Assembly: GCA_947500415.1 (NCBI GenBank)
Contig: CANMRT010000002.1
Location: 558,001 to 622,000 of the forward strand
Length of the DNA stretch: 64,000 nucleotides
Origin: an uncultured Roseicyclus sp.
GTDB lineage: Bacteria > Pseudomonadota > Alphaproteobacteria > Rhodobacterales > Rhodobacteraceae
Direction: 5' to 3'
This document shows, one piece after another, positions 53,361 to 62,281 of the stretch. Below the pieces are notes generated by a model. That model saw nothing but the letters and a program-made list of their open reading frames with translations. It searched no databases and had not been told where the DNA came from. Position numbers and translations under genes: made by a program. Within the stretch, counting starts at the first letter, position 1. Each line of letters opens with the position of its first letter.

Positions 53361-53960
53361 ATGTCCCAAGTCCCGCACCCTGCCCCGTCGCAGCCTATCC
53401 CCTTCACGGAAGACGATGATCCAACCGCCCTTCCCCACACGCGTATCTTCACGGCCTTGCTTACTGATCTGCAACGCAGCGCACGGCGATTGGCGCGCTC
53501 GGGCGCGGATGCCGATGATCTTGTGCAAGATACGCTTCTGCGGGTCTGGTCGCGGATGGCCATGATTTCGGACGGCCATAAGGACGCGACCCCAATTGAG
53601 GATTTGCGCGCCTATGCCTTTGCGACCCTGCGCCACCGGGCTTTCGCGCGGTATTCCATCGCGCGGCCCACGGAGGAGGCGGATGAGGATATCGTAGCCC
53701 CGCGCGGATCAGACGGGGTCACACGACTGGCCTGCGCGGAGGCCTTGCAGGCGTTGGAAGATTTACCGGACGATCAGAAAAGCCTTCTTCGGCTGCGGGC
53801 GATGGATGGGCTAAGCTACGCGGATATTGCGCGGAAGACAGGGTTGCCGCTTGGCACTGTCACATCGCGACTTGCGCGCGGACGCGCGGCAATGCGGGAG
53901 GCGTTGGACTTGCCGCCCGGTGCGCCGGTGACGGATCTGCTGGGGGGCGAGCCTTCGTAA
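53361..53960 (+). CDS. RNA polymerase sigma-70 family (ECF) sigma factor
   Basis: A 199-residue sigma factor. Region 2 is seen in ARSGADADDLVQDTLLRVW and LRAYAFATLRHRAFARY; region 4 in LPDDQKSLLRLRAMDGLSYADIARKTGLPLGTVTSRLARGRAAMRE. No anti-sigma gene is adjacent. The divergent neighbour is an EF-hand exported protein, so that may be part of its regulon or regulation. Confidence 0.85.
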   Translation: MSQVPHPAPSQPIPFTEDDDPTALPHTRIFTALLTDLQRSARRLARSGADADDLVQDTLLRVWSRMAMISDGHKDATPIEDLRAYAFATLRHRAFARYSIARPTEEADEDIVAPRGSDGVTRLACAEALQALEDLPDDQKSLLRLRAMDGLSYADIARKTGLPLGTVTSRLARGRAAMREALDLPPGAPVTDLLGGEPS

Positions 53961-54073
53961 CGGCACGGACAGCCCATGTCTTGCGCGACGTGGAAAATGT
54001 CGCCCATGGGAAAGACCGGATTGCGGCGGGCAACGAGCATCGGAACAGAATTTCTGCTGCAGGAGCCTCGACC

Positions 54074-55216
54074 ATGTCCGACGACAGGATGCGCCCCCTG
54101 GCCGATGTAATGGCCCCCATCGACCGCGCGCGCGGCTTGCCGAATGCCCACTACACGGACCCAGCGACAATTGCAGTGGAGAACAAGGCCGTGCTGGAAG
54201 CCTCCTGGTCCGCGCTGGCCGTGGGCGCGGATGTGCCGGAGCCGGGTGATGCCAAGCCCATCGAATTCCTGGGCCAACCCCTGCTGCTGCTGCGCGACGA
54301 CGCGGGCGCGGTGCGGGTGTTCTTCAACATCTGCCGCCATCGCGGCATGATCCTGGTCGATGCGCCCCGCAAGATCGAAGGCGCGATCCGCTGCCCCTAT
54401 CACTCGTGGTGTTATTCCAAGGCCGGAAAGCTGGTGGCCACGCCCCATGTCGGTGGGCCCGGACAGAATGCCCACGACGGAATCGACAAGGCCACGCTTA
54501 GTCTGGCGGAGGTGCGAAGCCATATCTGGCGGGATGTGGTGTTCATCAACCTCTCCGGTGAGGCCGCCCCGTTTGAAGAGATCCACACCGATCTGCTGCA
54601 GAGGTGGGCGGAGTTCGAGCAGCCGATGTATCACGGTGGGGCGGACAGTCAGTTCACACTGGAGTTGGAGACAAACTGGAAACTCGCGGTCGAGAATTAC
54701 TGTGAAAGCTACCACCTGCCGTGGGTGCATCCCGGGCTGAACAGCTATTCGCGGCTGGAGGATCACTACCACATTGAAGAGCCTGACAAATTCTCAGGCC
54801 AGGGCACCTATGTTTATCGTCAGTTAAAAGGTGAAGACGGCGCGATGTTCCCGGATTTCGCGGGGCTGAGTGACCATTGGGATGCGGGCGCGGAGTACAT
54901 CTCTGTCTTTCCCAATGTGCTGATGGGCGTGCACCGCGACCATGCCTTTGCGATTGTGCTGGAGCCCGTGGCCCACAACCGCACGCGGGAGCATGTGCAT
55001 CTGTATTATCCGGTGGCCGAGACCGACACGGCGTTGCGCGCCGCCAATACCGCGCAGTGGAAAGAGGTGTTTGAGGAGGACATCTTCGTGGTCGAGGGCA
55101 TGCAACGCGGGCGTGCGGCCTCGGGCTTTGATGGTGGGCGGTTCTCGCCTGCGATGGACGGGCCAACGCATCTATTCCATGCTTGGGTCGCCGCGCGTAT
55201 CGAGGCGGCGGGCTGA
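54074..55216 (+). CDS. Aromatic-ring-hydroxylating-type Rieske oxygenase, alpha subunit
   Basis: A 380-residue protein. Rieske 2Fe-2S ligands are C87-x-H89 and C107-x2-H110 (ICRHRGM and RCPYHSW). The mononuclear iron site is in ENYCESYHLPWVH. This subgroup includes choline/glycine-betaine monooxygenases and various demethylases as well as ring hydroxylases; no reductase gene is adjacent. Substrate is unknown. The start with GGAG nearby was chosen over an ATG at 53981. Confidence 0.85.
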   Translation: MSDDRMRPLADVMAPIDRARGLPNAHYTDPATIAVENKAVLEASWSALAVGADVPEPGDAKPIEFLGQPLLLLRDDAGAVRVFFNICRHRGMILVDAPRKIEGAIRCPYHSWCYSKAGKLVATPHVGGPGQNAHDGIDKATLSLAEVRSHIWRDVVFINLSGEAAPFEEIHTDLLQRWAEFEQPMYHGGADSQFTLELETNWKLAVENYCESYHLPWVHPGLNSYSRLEDHYHIEEPDKFSGQGTYVYRQLKGEDGAMFPDFAGLSDHWDAGAEYISVFPNVLMGVHRDHAFAIVLEPVAHNRTREHVHLYYPVAETDTALRAANTAQWKEVFEEDIFVVEGMQRGRAASGFDGGRFSPAMDGPTHLFHAWVAARIEAAG

Positions 55217-55221
55217 GCCGG

Positions 55222-55443
55222 TTGGACAAGGCGGCACTTGATGCGGCGCTATTGCGCGCCCACGAGGTGGGCGACCGGGCGGCCTTGGTGACGCTTTATG
55301 CAGAGGCGGCGGAAAATGGTGGGGACGCGGAGGCGTTTTACCTGACACACGCCTATGTGTTTGCATTGGAAGCGGGGGACGCACGGGCGCCGGCCCTTCG
55401 AGCGCGGCTTGTGGCGCTTGGGGCGGAGGTTCGCTCAGAGTAA
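55222..55443 (+). CDS. Small protein of unknown function
   Basis: The most likely start is TTG at 55222, giving a 73-residue helical protein (LDKAALDAALLRAHEVGDRAALVTLYAEAAENGGDAEAFYLTHAY shortened as seen in its first half). An ATG at 55183 in frame would overlap the oxygenase by 34 bp. It looks like a TPR-less helical repeat. No family recognised; likely co-transcribed with the oxygenase. Confidence 0.6.
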   Translation: MDKAALDAALLRAHEVGDRAALVTLYAEAAENGGDAEAFYLTHAYVFALEAGDARAPALRARLVALGAEVRSE

Positions 55444-55460
55444 CTCAATCGGTCCTAAGC

Positions 55461-56063
55461 TTAGCGCTCCGCCCAGACGGTTTGGCGGTAGCGCAGAAGG
55501 CGCCAGCTGATCAGCAGCAACCAGACCGTCCAAAGTGGCCAAAACAAAGCTGCGTAACGCATCGGGTGGCAACCGCGCGTGCCCTGCCAGCGGAGCGCAT
55601 CGCGGAGGATATCGCCCAACCCATCGTTGTTGCGCCCGGGTGAGATGGTAGCTGTCCCGTCGCCCGGTCGTGTGATCCCCATCGTGCCACGATCCTGCAT
55701 TAGGGTGAGGGTTTGCTCCGCCCCTTCTTCCGTCAGGCGGTTTTGCAGAACGTCTGCCGCAAAGACGCAGACATTGGCCTGCGTGAAGGCTACGACGCCC
55801 TGAAGATCAAGCGTGTTTGTGAATTGAGACCACACGCGATCACGGTTCTCGGCGGGCGTGTCAGCGCAAGTGCTTTCATCGCACAGCGTCACGGTGATCG
55901 GGTCGAAATCAATGCCTCGGCTACGGTCGCTGGCCCAAGCGATCACAAGGGCTGCAAGACAGCAGAAGGCGAGCCCTTCCAAGAAGCGCAAGCCGCGGGC
56001 CAGCGTAAATGGATTGCCGCCTTCCGGATCATCCTCCGGCGCGGGATCAGCTTCTGGTGCCAA
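55461..56063 (-). CDS. Membrane protein of unknown function, two TM helices
   Basis: A 200-residue protein with helices near residues 29-46 (LEGLAFCCLAALVIAWA) and 170-188 (ALFWPLWTVWLLLISW) and a periplasmic region with several Cys (about 60-70, 100 and 165). It overlaps the lytic transglycosylase gene by 17 bp, so the two are coupled. No family recognised. Confidence 0.7.
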   Translation of the reverse strand: MAPEADPAPEDDPEGGNPFTLARGLRFLEGLAFCCLAALVIAWASDRSRGIDFDPITVTLCDESTCADTPAENRDRVWSQFTNTLDLQGVVAFTQANVCVFAADVLQNRLTEEGAEQTLTLMQDRGTMGITRPGDGTATISPGRNNDGLGDILRDALRWQGTRGCHPMRYAALFWPLWTVWLLLISWRLLRYRQTVWAER

Positions 56064-56616
56064 GGATCACTCGCACATAGTGCTGGGTTTCGGCGAAAGG
56101 TGGCACGCCGTCGTGACGCTCCACCGCTTCGGGGCCCGCGTTGTAGGCGGCAAGCGCCAGACGCCAGTTGCCAAAGCGGCGGAATTGCTCCGCCAGGTAG
56201 CGCGCGCCGCCATCGAGGTTGGCGACAGGGTCTTCAGGATCAACGCCCAAAAGGTCTGCGGTGCCGGGCATCAGCTGTGCCAGACCAATTGCGCCTGCGT
56301 GGCTGACGGCGGTGGTGTTCCAGCCGGATTCCTGTTGCACGAGGCGAAGGAACATATCCTCTGGAATGCCATGGCGGCGAGCGGCGGAGCGGGCGACCTC
56401 AAGAAACGGGCCATCATAGCCGCCTTCATAATCGGGCAGTCCGCGTTCCACATCGCTTTCAGGGCGCAGGCGGTTGGAGAATTCGTATTGCGTTGCAGCC
56501 CGGCCGTCGAGCACGTTCATCATCCGGTCCAGCCGGTCGAGCCCGCTTTGGGCTGAAGCGGGCAGAGCAAACAGAAGAGCACAGGTGGCAGGGATCAGCA
56601 GACGAAAATGAGGCAC
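56047..56616 (-). CDS. Lytic transglycosylase (SLT domain)
   Basis: A 189-residue protein starting at GTG, with a signal peptide (PATCALLFALPASAQS) and a C-terminal goose-lysozyme-like SLT domain: VQQESGWNTTAVSHAGAIGLAQLMPGTA with catalytic Glu in QQES, and LAAYNAGPEAV. It cleaves peptidoglycan with formation of 1,6-anhydroMurNAc. A TTG at 56721 would add 35 residues that do not look like a signal; GTG is preferred, though no Shine-Dalgarno is visible. Confidence 0.85.
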   Translation of the reverse strand: MPHFRLLIPATCALLFALPASAQSGLDRLDRMMNVLDGRAATQYEFSNRLRPESDVERGLPDYEGGYDGPFLEVARSAARRHGIPEDMFLRLVQQESGWNTTAVSHAGAIGLAQLMPGTADLLGVDPEDPVANLDGGARYLAEQFRRFGNWRLALAAYNAGPEAVERHDGVPPFAETQHYVRVILGTRS

Positions 56617-56798
56617 GAGACAATACGGTTGCTGTGGATAACTGCGCGCACCATAGCCCCAAGACGCGCTTTGATCCAGCCTTGGCACATTTCCCGGCGG
56701 GATTAGGGTTTTCTTCACCAAGATGCGATGGTCTAACCGAGAAAAGCGCTGCGCGCTGAATCATAGGTGGCAGCCCGACTGACAGAGGGGGAAATCAC

Positions 56799-57323
56799 AT
56801 GGCAGGCTCGGTCAACAAGGTCATTTTGGTTGGCAATCTGGGGCGCGACCCCGAAGTGCGCAGCTTCCAGAACGGCGGCAAGGTGTGCAACCTGCGCATC
56901 GCCACGTCCGAGACGTGGAAAGACCGCAACACCGGCGAGCGGCGCGAGAAGACCGAATGGCATTCGGTGGCGATTTTTCAGGAAGGTCTGGTGCGCGTGG
57001 CGGAGCAATATCTGCGCAAAGGCTCCACCGTTTATATCGAGGGCAAGCTTCAGACCCGCAAATGGCAGGATCAATCCGGCCAGGATCGGTATTCCACCGA
57101 AGTGGTGCTGCAGGGCTATGACGGCACGCTAACCATGATCGGTGGCCGCGGTGACAGCAGCGGCGGTGGTGGCGGCTACGGTGGAGGCAGTGGCGGCGGC
57201 GGTTATGACGACCGTGGCGGCAGCTTTGGCGGTGATGATCGGGGCGGCTCCGGTGGTGGCGACTTTGGCGGTGGTAGTGGCGGCGGCGGGGGCTCGGACC
57301 TCGACGACGAAATCCCGTTCTGA
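56799..57323 (+). CDS. ssb: Single-stranded DNA-binding protein
   Basis: A 174-residue SSB. The OB fold covers about 1-112 ([45 protein letters not shown]), a Gly-rich linker follows, and the acidic tail DLDDEIPF, which recruits replication partners, ends it. GAGGG lies before the ATG. Complete and typical. Confidence 0.96.
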   Translation: MAGSVNKVILVGNLGRDPEVRSFQNGGKVCNLRIATSETWKDRNTGERREKTEWHSVAIFQEGLVRVAEQYLRKGSTVYIEGKLQTRKWQDQSGQDRYSTEVVLQGYDGTLTMIGGRGDSSGGGGGYGGGSGGGGYDDRGGSFGGDDRGGSGGGDFGGGSGGGGGSDLDDEIPF

Positions 57324-57388
57324 GCAACGGCCTGTGACGGCGGCCGCATCTGTAATGGTGGGCCGTCAGCGCGGGCTGAGGCCCCTGA

Positions 57389-57421
57389 TTTTGCATTTTC
57401 ATGGAACAAAGATGGGCAGGG
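57389..57421 (+). promoter_or_regulatory. 33-bp leader motif, copy 2 (before the aminotransferase)
   Basis: TTTTGCATTTTCATG then GAACAAAGATGGGCAGGG, matching copy 1 at 31 of 33 positions. An ATG at 57412 opens a 9-codon frame (MGRVSAQIA) ending at 57441, 12 bp before the gene's ATG. GAGGGAGAG then supplies the ribosome-binding site. Confidence 0.6.
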
Positions 57422-57453
57422 TCAGCGCCCAGATCGCGTGAGGGAGAGCCAGA

Positions 57454-58641
57454 ATGCAGCCGGTCAATCCCGCCTTCGTGGCGACTTTTCCGCCCCCGGT
57501 GATGGAAGCGCGGCGCTGGATCGAGGGGAAGGTGTTTCCCGAAGATCGCCCGCTGATGAACCTGAGCCAGGCGGCCCCGGTTGATCCACCACCCGAGGCG
57601 CTGATGCAGGCGATGGCCGATGCGATTATGTCGGACCCCTCAGTACATCTCTACGGGCCAGTGTTGGGACGCGGTGATCTGCGCGAAGAGCTGGCAAGCC
57701 AGTGGAGCAAGGGCTACGGCGGCACGGTGCGCCCGGCGCAGGTGGCGATCACGGCAGGCTGCAATCAGGCCTTCACCTCGGTCCTGTCAACGTTGGCGGG
57801 CGCAGGCGATGAGGTGATCCTGCCCCTGCCCTTCTATTTCAACCATCAGATGTGGCTGGATATGGCGGGTGTTCGCGGCATCTACCTGCCCACGGGTGCC
57901 GATCTGTTGCCGGACCCGGAGCGCGCGGCAGAGCTGATCACCGAGCGGACCCGAGCCATTGTTCTGGTCAGCCCCAACAACCCGGCGGGCGTGGAATATC
58001 CCGCGCCTCTTTTGCGGGCGTTCTACGATCTGGCGAAAGCCAATGATCTGGCGCTGGTGGTGGACGAAACCTACCGCGATTTCCATTCGTCCGATGGCGC
58101 GCCCCATGACCTGTTCACCGACCCCGATTGGGACGGCACGCTGATCCACCTTTATTCTTTCTCCAAGGCCTACCGGCTGACTGGCCACCGCGTTGGCGCG
58201 ATCATGGCGTCCGAGGCGCGGCTGGCAGAGGTTGAAAAATTCCTCGACACCGTTGCGATTTGCCCACCGCAGGTCGGCCAGATCGGGGCGCTCTGGGGGA
58301 TGCAGAACCTGGGCGATTGGCTGGCTGGCGAGCGGCTGGAAATCCTCGCGCGCCGCGATACGATCCGTGCCGGGTTCCAGCGGTTGCCAGCGTGGGAGCT
58401 GCTCGGATCGGGTGCCTATTTCGCCTATGTGCGCCATCCGTTCGACGTGCCGTCAGACCAAGTCGCCAAACGGTTGGTGGATGAGGCGCATCTGCTGGTG
58501 CTGCCGGGCACGATGTTTGGACCGTTGAAGGCACAAGGCGGATCAGGTCAGGCGGAGGACACGTTGCGGATTGCCTTCGCCAATGCTGACGCGGCGGGCC
58601 TTGACGATATGGTGACCCGCCTATCAGCCATAGAGCCCTGA
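57454..58641 (+). CDS. Class I/II aminotransferase
   Basis: A 395-residue PLP-dependent enzyme of fold type I. GCNQAFTSVLSTLAGAGDEVI, SPNNPAGVEYP, VDETYRDFH and SFSKAYRLTGHRVG with the PLP lysine are the family motifs. It converts an amino acid and a 2-oxo acid; specificity cannot be given. It stands between ssb and a PpiD gene. Confidence 0.88.
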   Translation: MQPVNPAFVATFPPPVMEARRWIEGKVFPEDRPLMNLSQAAPVDPPPEALMQAMADAIMSDPSVHLYGPVLGRGDLREELASQWSKGYGGTVRPAQVAITAGCNQAFTSVLSTLAGAGDEVILPLPFYFNHQMWLDMAGVRGIYLPTGADLLPDPERAAELITERTRAIVLVSPNNPAGVEYPAPLLRAFYDLAKANDLALVVDETYRDFHSSDGAPHDLFTDPDWDGTLIHLYSFSKAYRLTGHRVGAIMASEARLAEVEKFLDTVAICPPQVGQIGALWGMQNLGDWLAGERLEILARRDTIRAGFQRLPAWELLGSGAYFAYVRHPFDVPSDQVAKRLVDEAHLLVLPGTMFGPLKAQGGSGQAEDTLRIAFANADAAGLDDMVTRLSAIEP

Positions 58642-58715
58642 ACCGCTTGCCCCTCGCGCGCCGATTGCTTATCGATCTGCGAACCGTTTGACCCGAACCC
58701 GAAGGGCCCTGAGAC

Positions 58716-60569
58716 ATGGCGAAAACCGCGGCTAAGAAAGTCGGAAACATCTTTGTCTGGATCCTGATGGGTCTGCTTTTCGTGGCGCTTGCGGGCTTTG
58801 GCATCGGCTCTTTCGCCGGTGGGGCCAGCCAGGTCGGCTCGGTCGGTGACGTAGAGATCACTGCGGATGATTATTACCGCGCGCTCAACAACGAAATCCG
58901 CGCGCAGATCGCAGACACCGGAGAGGTCGTGACCTTCGCCCAATTGCGCGCGCGCGGTGTGGATGAGCAGGTGCTGACCGGTCTGGTGGCGCGTGCGGCG
59001 CTGAGCCATGAGGCGGCGGAAATGGGGATCTCGGTCGGGGATGGCGAAGTTGCCCGTCAGATCCAGCAAATTCAGGCGTTTCAGGGCACCGGCGGCTCAT
59101 TTGACCGCAACACCTATGAATTCATGCTGGCACAACAGGGCGCCTCCCCACGGGAGTTTGAAGAAGACACGCGCGAAGATATTTCGCGCGCGCTTTTGCA
59201 AACCGCGGTGGTCGGTGGGCTGACCCCGCCGGATTTCTTTGCCGAAACGATCGCCGCCTATCAGGGCGAGACACGCGATTTCACACGTCTTTCAGTTGGT
59301 CGCGCGGAGCTGGCCGATGAGCTGCCAGTGCCGTCGGACAGCGATCTTGAGGCCTACTACGAGGAAAACCCCCAGCGTTTCACCCGGCCCGAGGCGCGCC
59401 GCATCACCTATGCCTGGATCACGCCGGACGCGATCCTTGACGACGTGGACCTGTCCGAGGACGATCTGCGCGGCCTTTATGAGGATCGGCTGAGCATCTA
59501 CGTGCAGCCCGAGCGTCGCCTGCTTGAGCGCCTCGCCTTCGGCACCGTGGAAGAGGCGCAGGCCGCATTCGATGCGATTGCCGCGGAAGAGACGGACTTC
59601 GACACGCTGGTTGAGGACCGCGACCTGACGCTGGAAGACGTCGATATTGGCGAAGTCGCCGCCGACGATCTGGGAACCGCGGCGGCCGAGGCGATCTTCT
59701 CGGACGACGAGAGTGAGATCATCGGGCCGGTTGATACCGCACTCGGCCCCACCCTCTTCCGTGTCAATGCCGTGCTGGAAGCCTCCGAAGTGACGTTCGA
59801 GGACGCCCGCGATGATCTGGCCGCCGAAATGGCCGAAGATGCCGCGCGCCGCGAGATCGACGCCATGCGCGAAGAGATGGACGATCTATTGGCCAGCGGC
59901 GCAACGCTTGAAGAAATGGCCAATGATACCGCCATGAGCCTCGGTATGATCGACTACACCATTGCCTCCGAGGACGGCATCGCGGCTTACGACAACTTCC
60001 GCGATGCGGCTACTGAGGTGGAAGAAAGCGACTTCCCGGAGCTTTTGGAGCTCTCCGATGGCGGCCTCTTCGCCCTGCGGCTCGACGAGATCGTGCCACC
60101 CACCCTGCCCCCGCTGGATGAAATCCTCGACGAGGTAGAAGAGGCCTGGACCATCAGCGCCCTGCGCGATGCGGTCTCCGCCCGCGCCTCGCAGCTGGTG
60201 GGGCAGATGGCCCAGGGTGCCACACTGGAAGACCTTGGTGATACCGCCGAGGAGCGTCTGATCCGCCGCCAGGACCTGTTGCCGGACCTGCCCCCCACCA
60301 CCGTGGCGCAGGTGTTCCAGATGGAGACTGTGGGCGATGTTGTGATGATCCCCGGAGCGGAGGCCGCCCATGTGATCCGCCTCGATGCGATCAATTCGGC
60401 CACCCGTGACGCGCCGGACACCTCGATCATGCTTCTGATCCTGGAGCAGACCATCGCGCAATCCATCGCCACGGATGTGTTCGAGGCCTACGGTCAGGCG
60501 ACCCAGGCCGAGGCCGGGTTCACCACCAATTCCGCTGTCATCAACTCCGTCCACGCAGCCTTCCCCTGA
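58716..60569 (+). CDS. PpiD-type periplasmic foldase (SurA_N + parvulin region)
   Basis: A 617-residue protein with an N-terminal membrane anchor (NIFVWILMGLLFVALAGFGIGSFAGG), a SurA-N-like helical region (YYRALNNEIRAQIADTGEVV, QVLTGLVARAAL) and a central parvulin-like part (around 250-370). PpiD is an inner-membrane-anchored chaperone near the Sec translocon. Its stop overlaps the trpE start by 1 bp (TGATG), a coupling also found in other alphaproteobacteria. Confidence 0.85.
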   Translation: MAKTAAKKVGNIFVWILMGLLFVALAGFGIGSFAGGASQVGSVGDVEITADDYYRALNNEIRAQIADTGEVVTFAQLRARGVDEQVLTGLVARAALSHEAAEMGISVGDGEVARQIQQIQAFQGTGGSFDRNTYEFMLAQQGASPREFEEDTREDISRALLQTAVVGGLTPPDFFAETIAAYQGETRDFTRLSVGRAELADELPVPSDSDLEAYYEENPQRFTRPEARRITYAWITPDAILDDVDLSEDDLRGLYEDRLSIYVQPERRLLERLAFGTVEEAQAAFDAIAAEETDFDTLVEDRDLTLEDVDIGEVAADDLGTAAAEAIFSDDESEIIGPVDTALGPTLFRVNAVLEASEVTFEDARDDLAAEMAEDAARREIDAMREEMDDLLASGATLEEMANDTAMSLGMIDYTIASEDGIAAYDNFRDAATEVEESDFPELLELSDGGLFALRLDEIVPPTLPPLDEILDEVEEAWTISALRDAVSARASQLVGQMAQGATLEDLGDTAEERLIRRQDLLPDLPPTTVAQVFQMETVGDVVMIPGAEAAHVIRLDAINSATRDAPDTSIMLLILEQTIAQSIATDVFEAYGQATQAEAGFTTNSAVINSVHAAFP

Positions 60570-62080
60570 TGGCAGAGCTCAGCGACTTCGAGGCGTTCAA
60601 GACGGGCTGGGAGCGGGGCGAAAACCAGCTTGTCCACGCGCGCCTGGCCGCCGATCTGGATACGCCCGTTTCGGTCATGCTGAAGCTGACGGACGCGGGG
60701 CGGGATGCCTTCATCCTAGAATCGGTGACCGGCGGCGAAGTGCGCGGGCGCTATTCGATCATCGGCATGAAGCCGGACCTGATCTGGCGCTGCCACGGCG
60801 AGACATCCCAGATCAACCGCGCCGCCCGCTACGACCGCGACACGTTTGAACCCTGTTCGGACGCCCCGTTGGAGGCAATCCGCTCCCTGCTGGCAGAGAG
60901 CGCCATCGACATGCCCGCCGATCTGCCCGCCGCTGCTGCAGGCCTTTTTGGCTATCTGGGCTACGACATGATCCGGCTGGTGGAGCACCTGCCCGATGTA
61001 AACCCCGACACACTCGGCCTGCCTGACGCAGTGCTGATGCGCCCTTCGGTCATCGCCGTGCTGGATGGCGTAAAGGGCGAAGTCACGGTGGTCAGCCCCG
61101 CCTGGACGTCTTCGGGCCTGAGCGCCCGCGCGGCCTATGCCCAAGCCGCAGAACGCGTCAGCGATGCTTTGCGCGATCTGGAACGCGCGCCCTCGGTGGC
61201 CGCCCGCGAAATGGGCGATGCGCAACCCCTTGGCGAACCGATCAGCAACTTCACCCACGACGCCTACCTGCAGGCCGTGGAAACCGCCAAAGATTACATC
61301 CGCGCGGGCGACATCTTCCAGGTCGTCCCGTCGCAACGCTGGACACTGGATTTCCCGGAGCCACCCTTCGCACTCTACCGCGCACTGCGCCGCACCAACC
61401 CGTCGCCCTTCATGTTCTACTTCAACTTCGGCGGGTTCCAGGTGGTGGGCGCTTCCCCCGAAATCCTCGTGCGGGTCTTCGACAAGCAAGTCACGATCCG
61501 CCCTATCGCAGGCACCCGCCCCCGCGGAGCGACACCGGAAGAGGACAAGGCGCTGGAGGCCGATCTGATGGCTGACCAGAAGGAACTGGCCGAGCATCTG
61601 ATGCTGCTCGACCTGGGCCGCAACGACACCGGAAAGGTCTCGAAAATCGGCACCGTGCGCCCGACCGAGGAATTCATCGTCGAGCGTTACAGCCATGTCA
61701 TGCACATCGTCTCCAACGTGGTGGGCGAACTGGCCGATGATCAAGACGCGCTCTCGGCCTTCATGGCCGGCATGCCCGCAGGCACCGTCTCAGGCGCGCC
61801 AAAGGTCCGCGCGATGGAAATCATCGATGAGCTCGAGCCGGAGAAGCGCGGCGTCTATGGCGGCGGCGTCGGCTACTTCAGCGCTGGCGGCGACATGGAC
61901 ATGTGCATCGCGCTTCGCACAGCTGTCGTGAAAGACGGCAAGCTCTACATCCAGGCCGGCGGCGGAGTGGTCTACGACAGTGACCCAGAGGCGGAGTTCA
62001 TGGAAACCGTCAACAAATCCCGCGCGATCCGCAAAGCCGCCGAAGACGCCAGCCTTTTCTCCCGCGACACCAACCGCTAG
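60569..62080 (+). CDS. trpE: Anthranilate synthase component I
   Basis: A 503-residue chorismate-utilising enzyme, the first step of tryptophan synthesis. PIAGTRPRGATPEEDKALEADLMADQKELAEHLMLLDLGRND and YGGGVGYFSAGGDMDMCIALRTAVV are the catalytic signatures; the N-terminal region with the LLES-like allosteric site is present. It is translationally coupled to the PpiD gene. The glutamine-amidotransferase partner trpG is not in the window. Confidence 0.95.
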   Translation: MAELSDFEAFKTGWERGENQLVHARLAADLDTPVSVMLKLTDAGRDAFILESVTGGEVRGRYSIIGMKPDLIWRCHGETSQINRAARYDRDTFEPCSDAPLEAIRSLLAESAIDMPADLPAAAAGLFGYLGYDMIRLVEHLPDVNPDTLGLPDAVLMRPSVIAVLDGVKGEVTVVSPAWTSSGLSARAAYAQAAERVSDALRDLERAPSVAAREMGDAQPLGEPISNFTHDAYLQAVETAKDYIRAGDIFQVVPSQRWTLDFPEPPFALYRALRRTNPSPFMFYFNFGGFQVVGASPEILVRVFDKQVTIRPIAGTRPRGATPEEDKALEADLMADQKELAEHLMLLDLGRNDTGKVSKIGTVRPTEEFIVERYSHVMHIVSNVVGELADDQDALSAFMAGMPAGTVSGAPKVRAMEIIDELEPEKRGVYGGGVGYFSAGGDMDMCIALRTAVVKDGKLYIQAGGGVVYDSDPEAEFMETVNKSRAIRKAAEDASLFSRDTNR

Positions 62081-62092
62081 GCCACGCTCAAC

Positions 62093-62146
62093 CGCTTCTC
62101 GGGCCCGCGCCCCTGCGGTGCTTCGGCCCTCCTCGCAGCCGCCCCG
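62093..62146 (+). repeat. 54-bp intergenic repeat, copy 2
   Basis: Matches 6722-6775 without gaps; exact 20-bp core at 62127-62146. It begins 12 bp after the trpE stop. Confidence 0.6.
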
Positions 62147-62158
62147 TCCTTGTTTCGA

Positions 62159-62219
62159 TAATACTCCGGGGATCAGCGATCTTTTCCATTGGAAAAGACG
62201 CAAAGGGGGCAGCGCCCCC
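62159..62219 (+). repeat. Two-hairpin intergenic element, copy 2
   Basis: TAATACTCCGGGG precedes CTTTTCC-ATT-GGAAAAG (62181-62197) and GGGGGC-AGC-GCCCCC (62205-62219). Layout matches 40228-40285. It probably ends transcription or processes the trpE message; no strong T run follows. Confidence 0.6.
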
Positions 62220-62281
62220 CAATTCTTAGCAAAAGGAGTGCGCCGCAAGGCGCTCAATTTGACGAAGGGTGCTGCGCCAAC

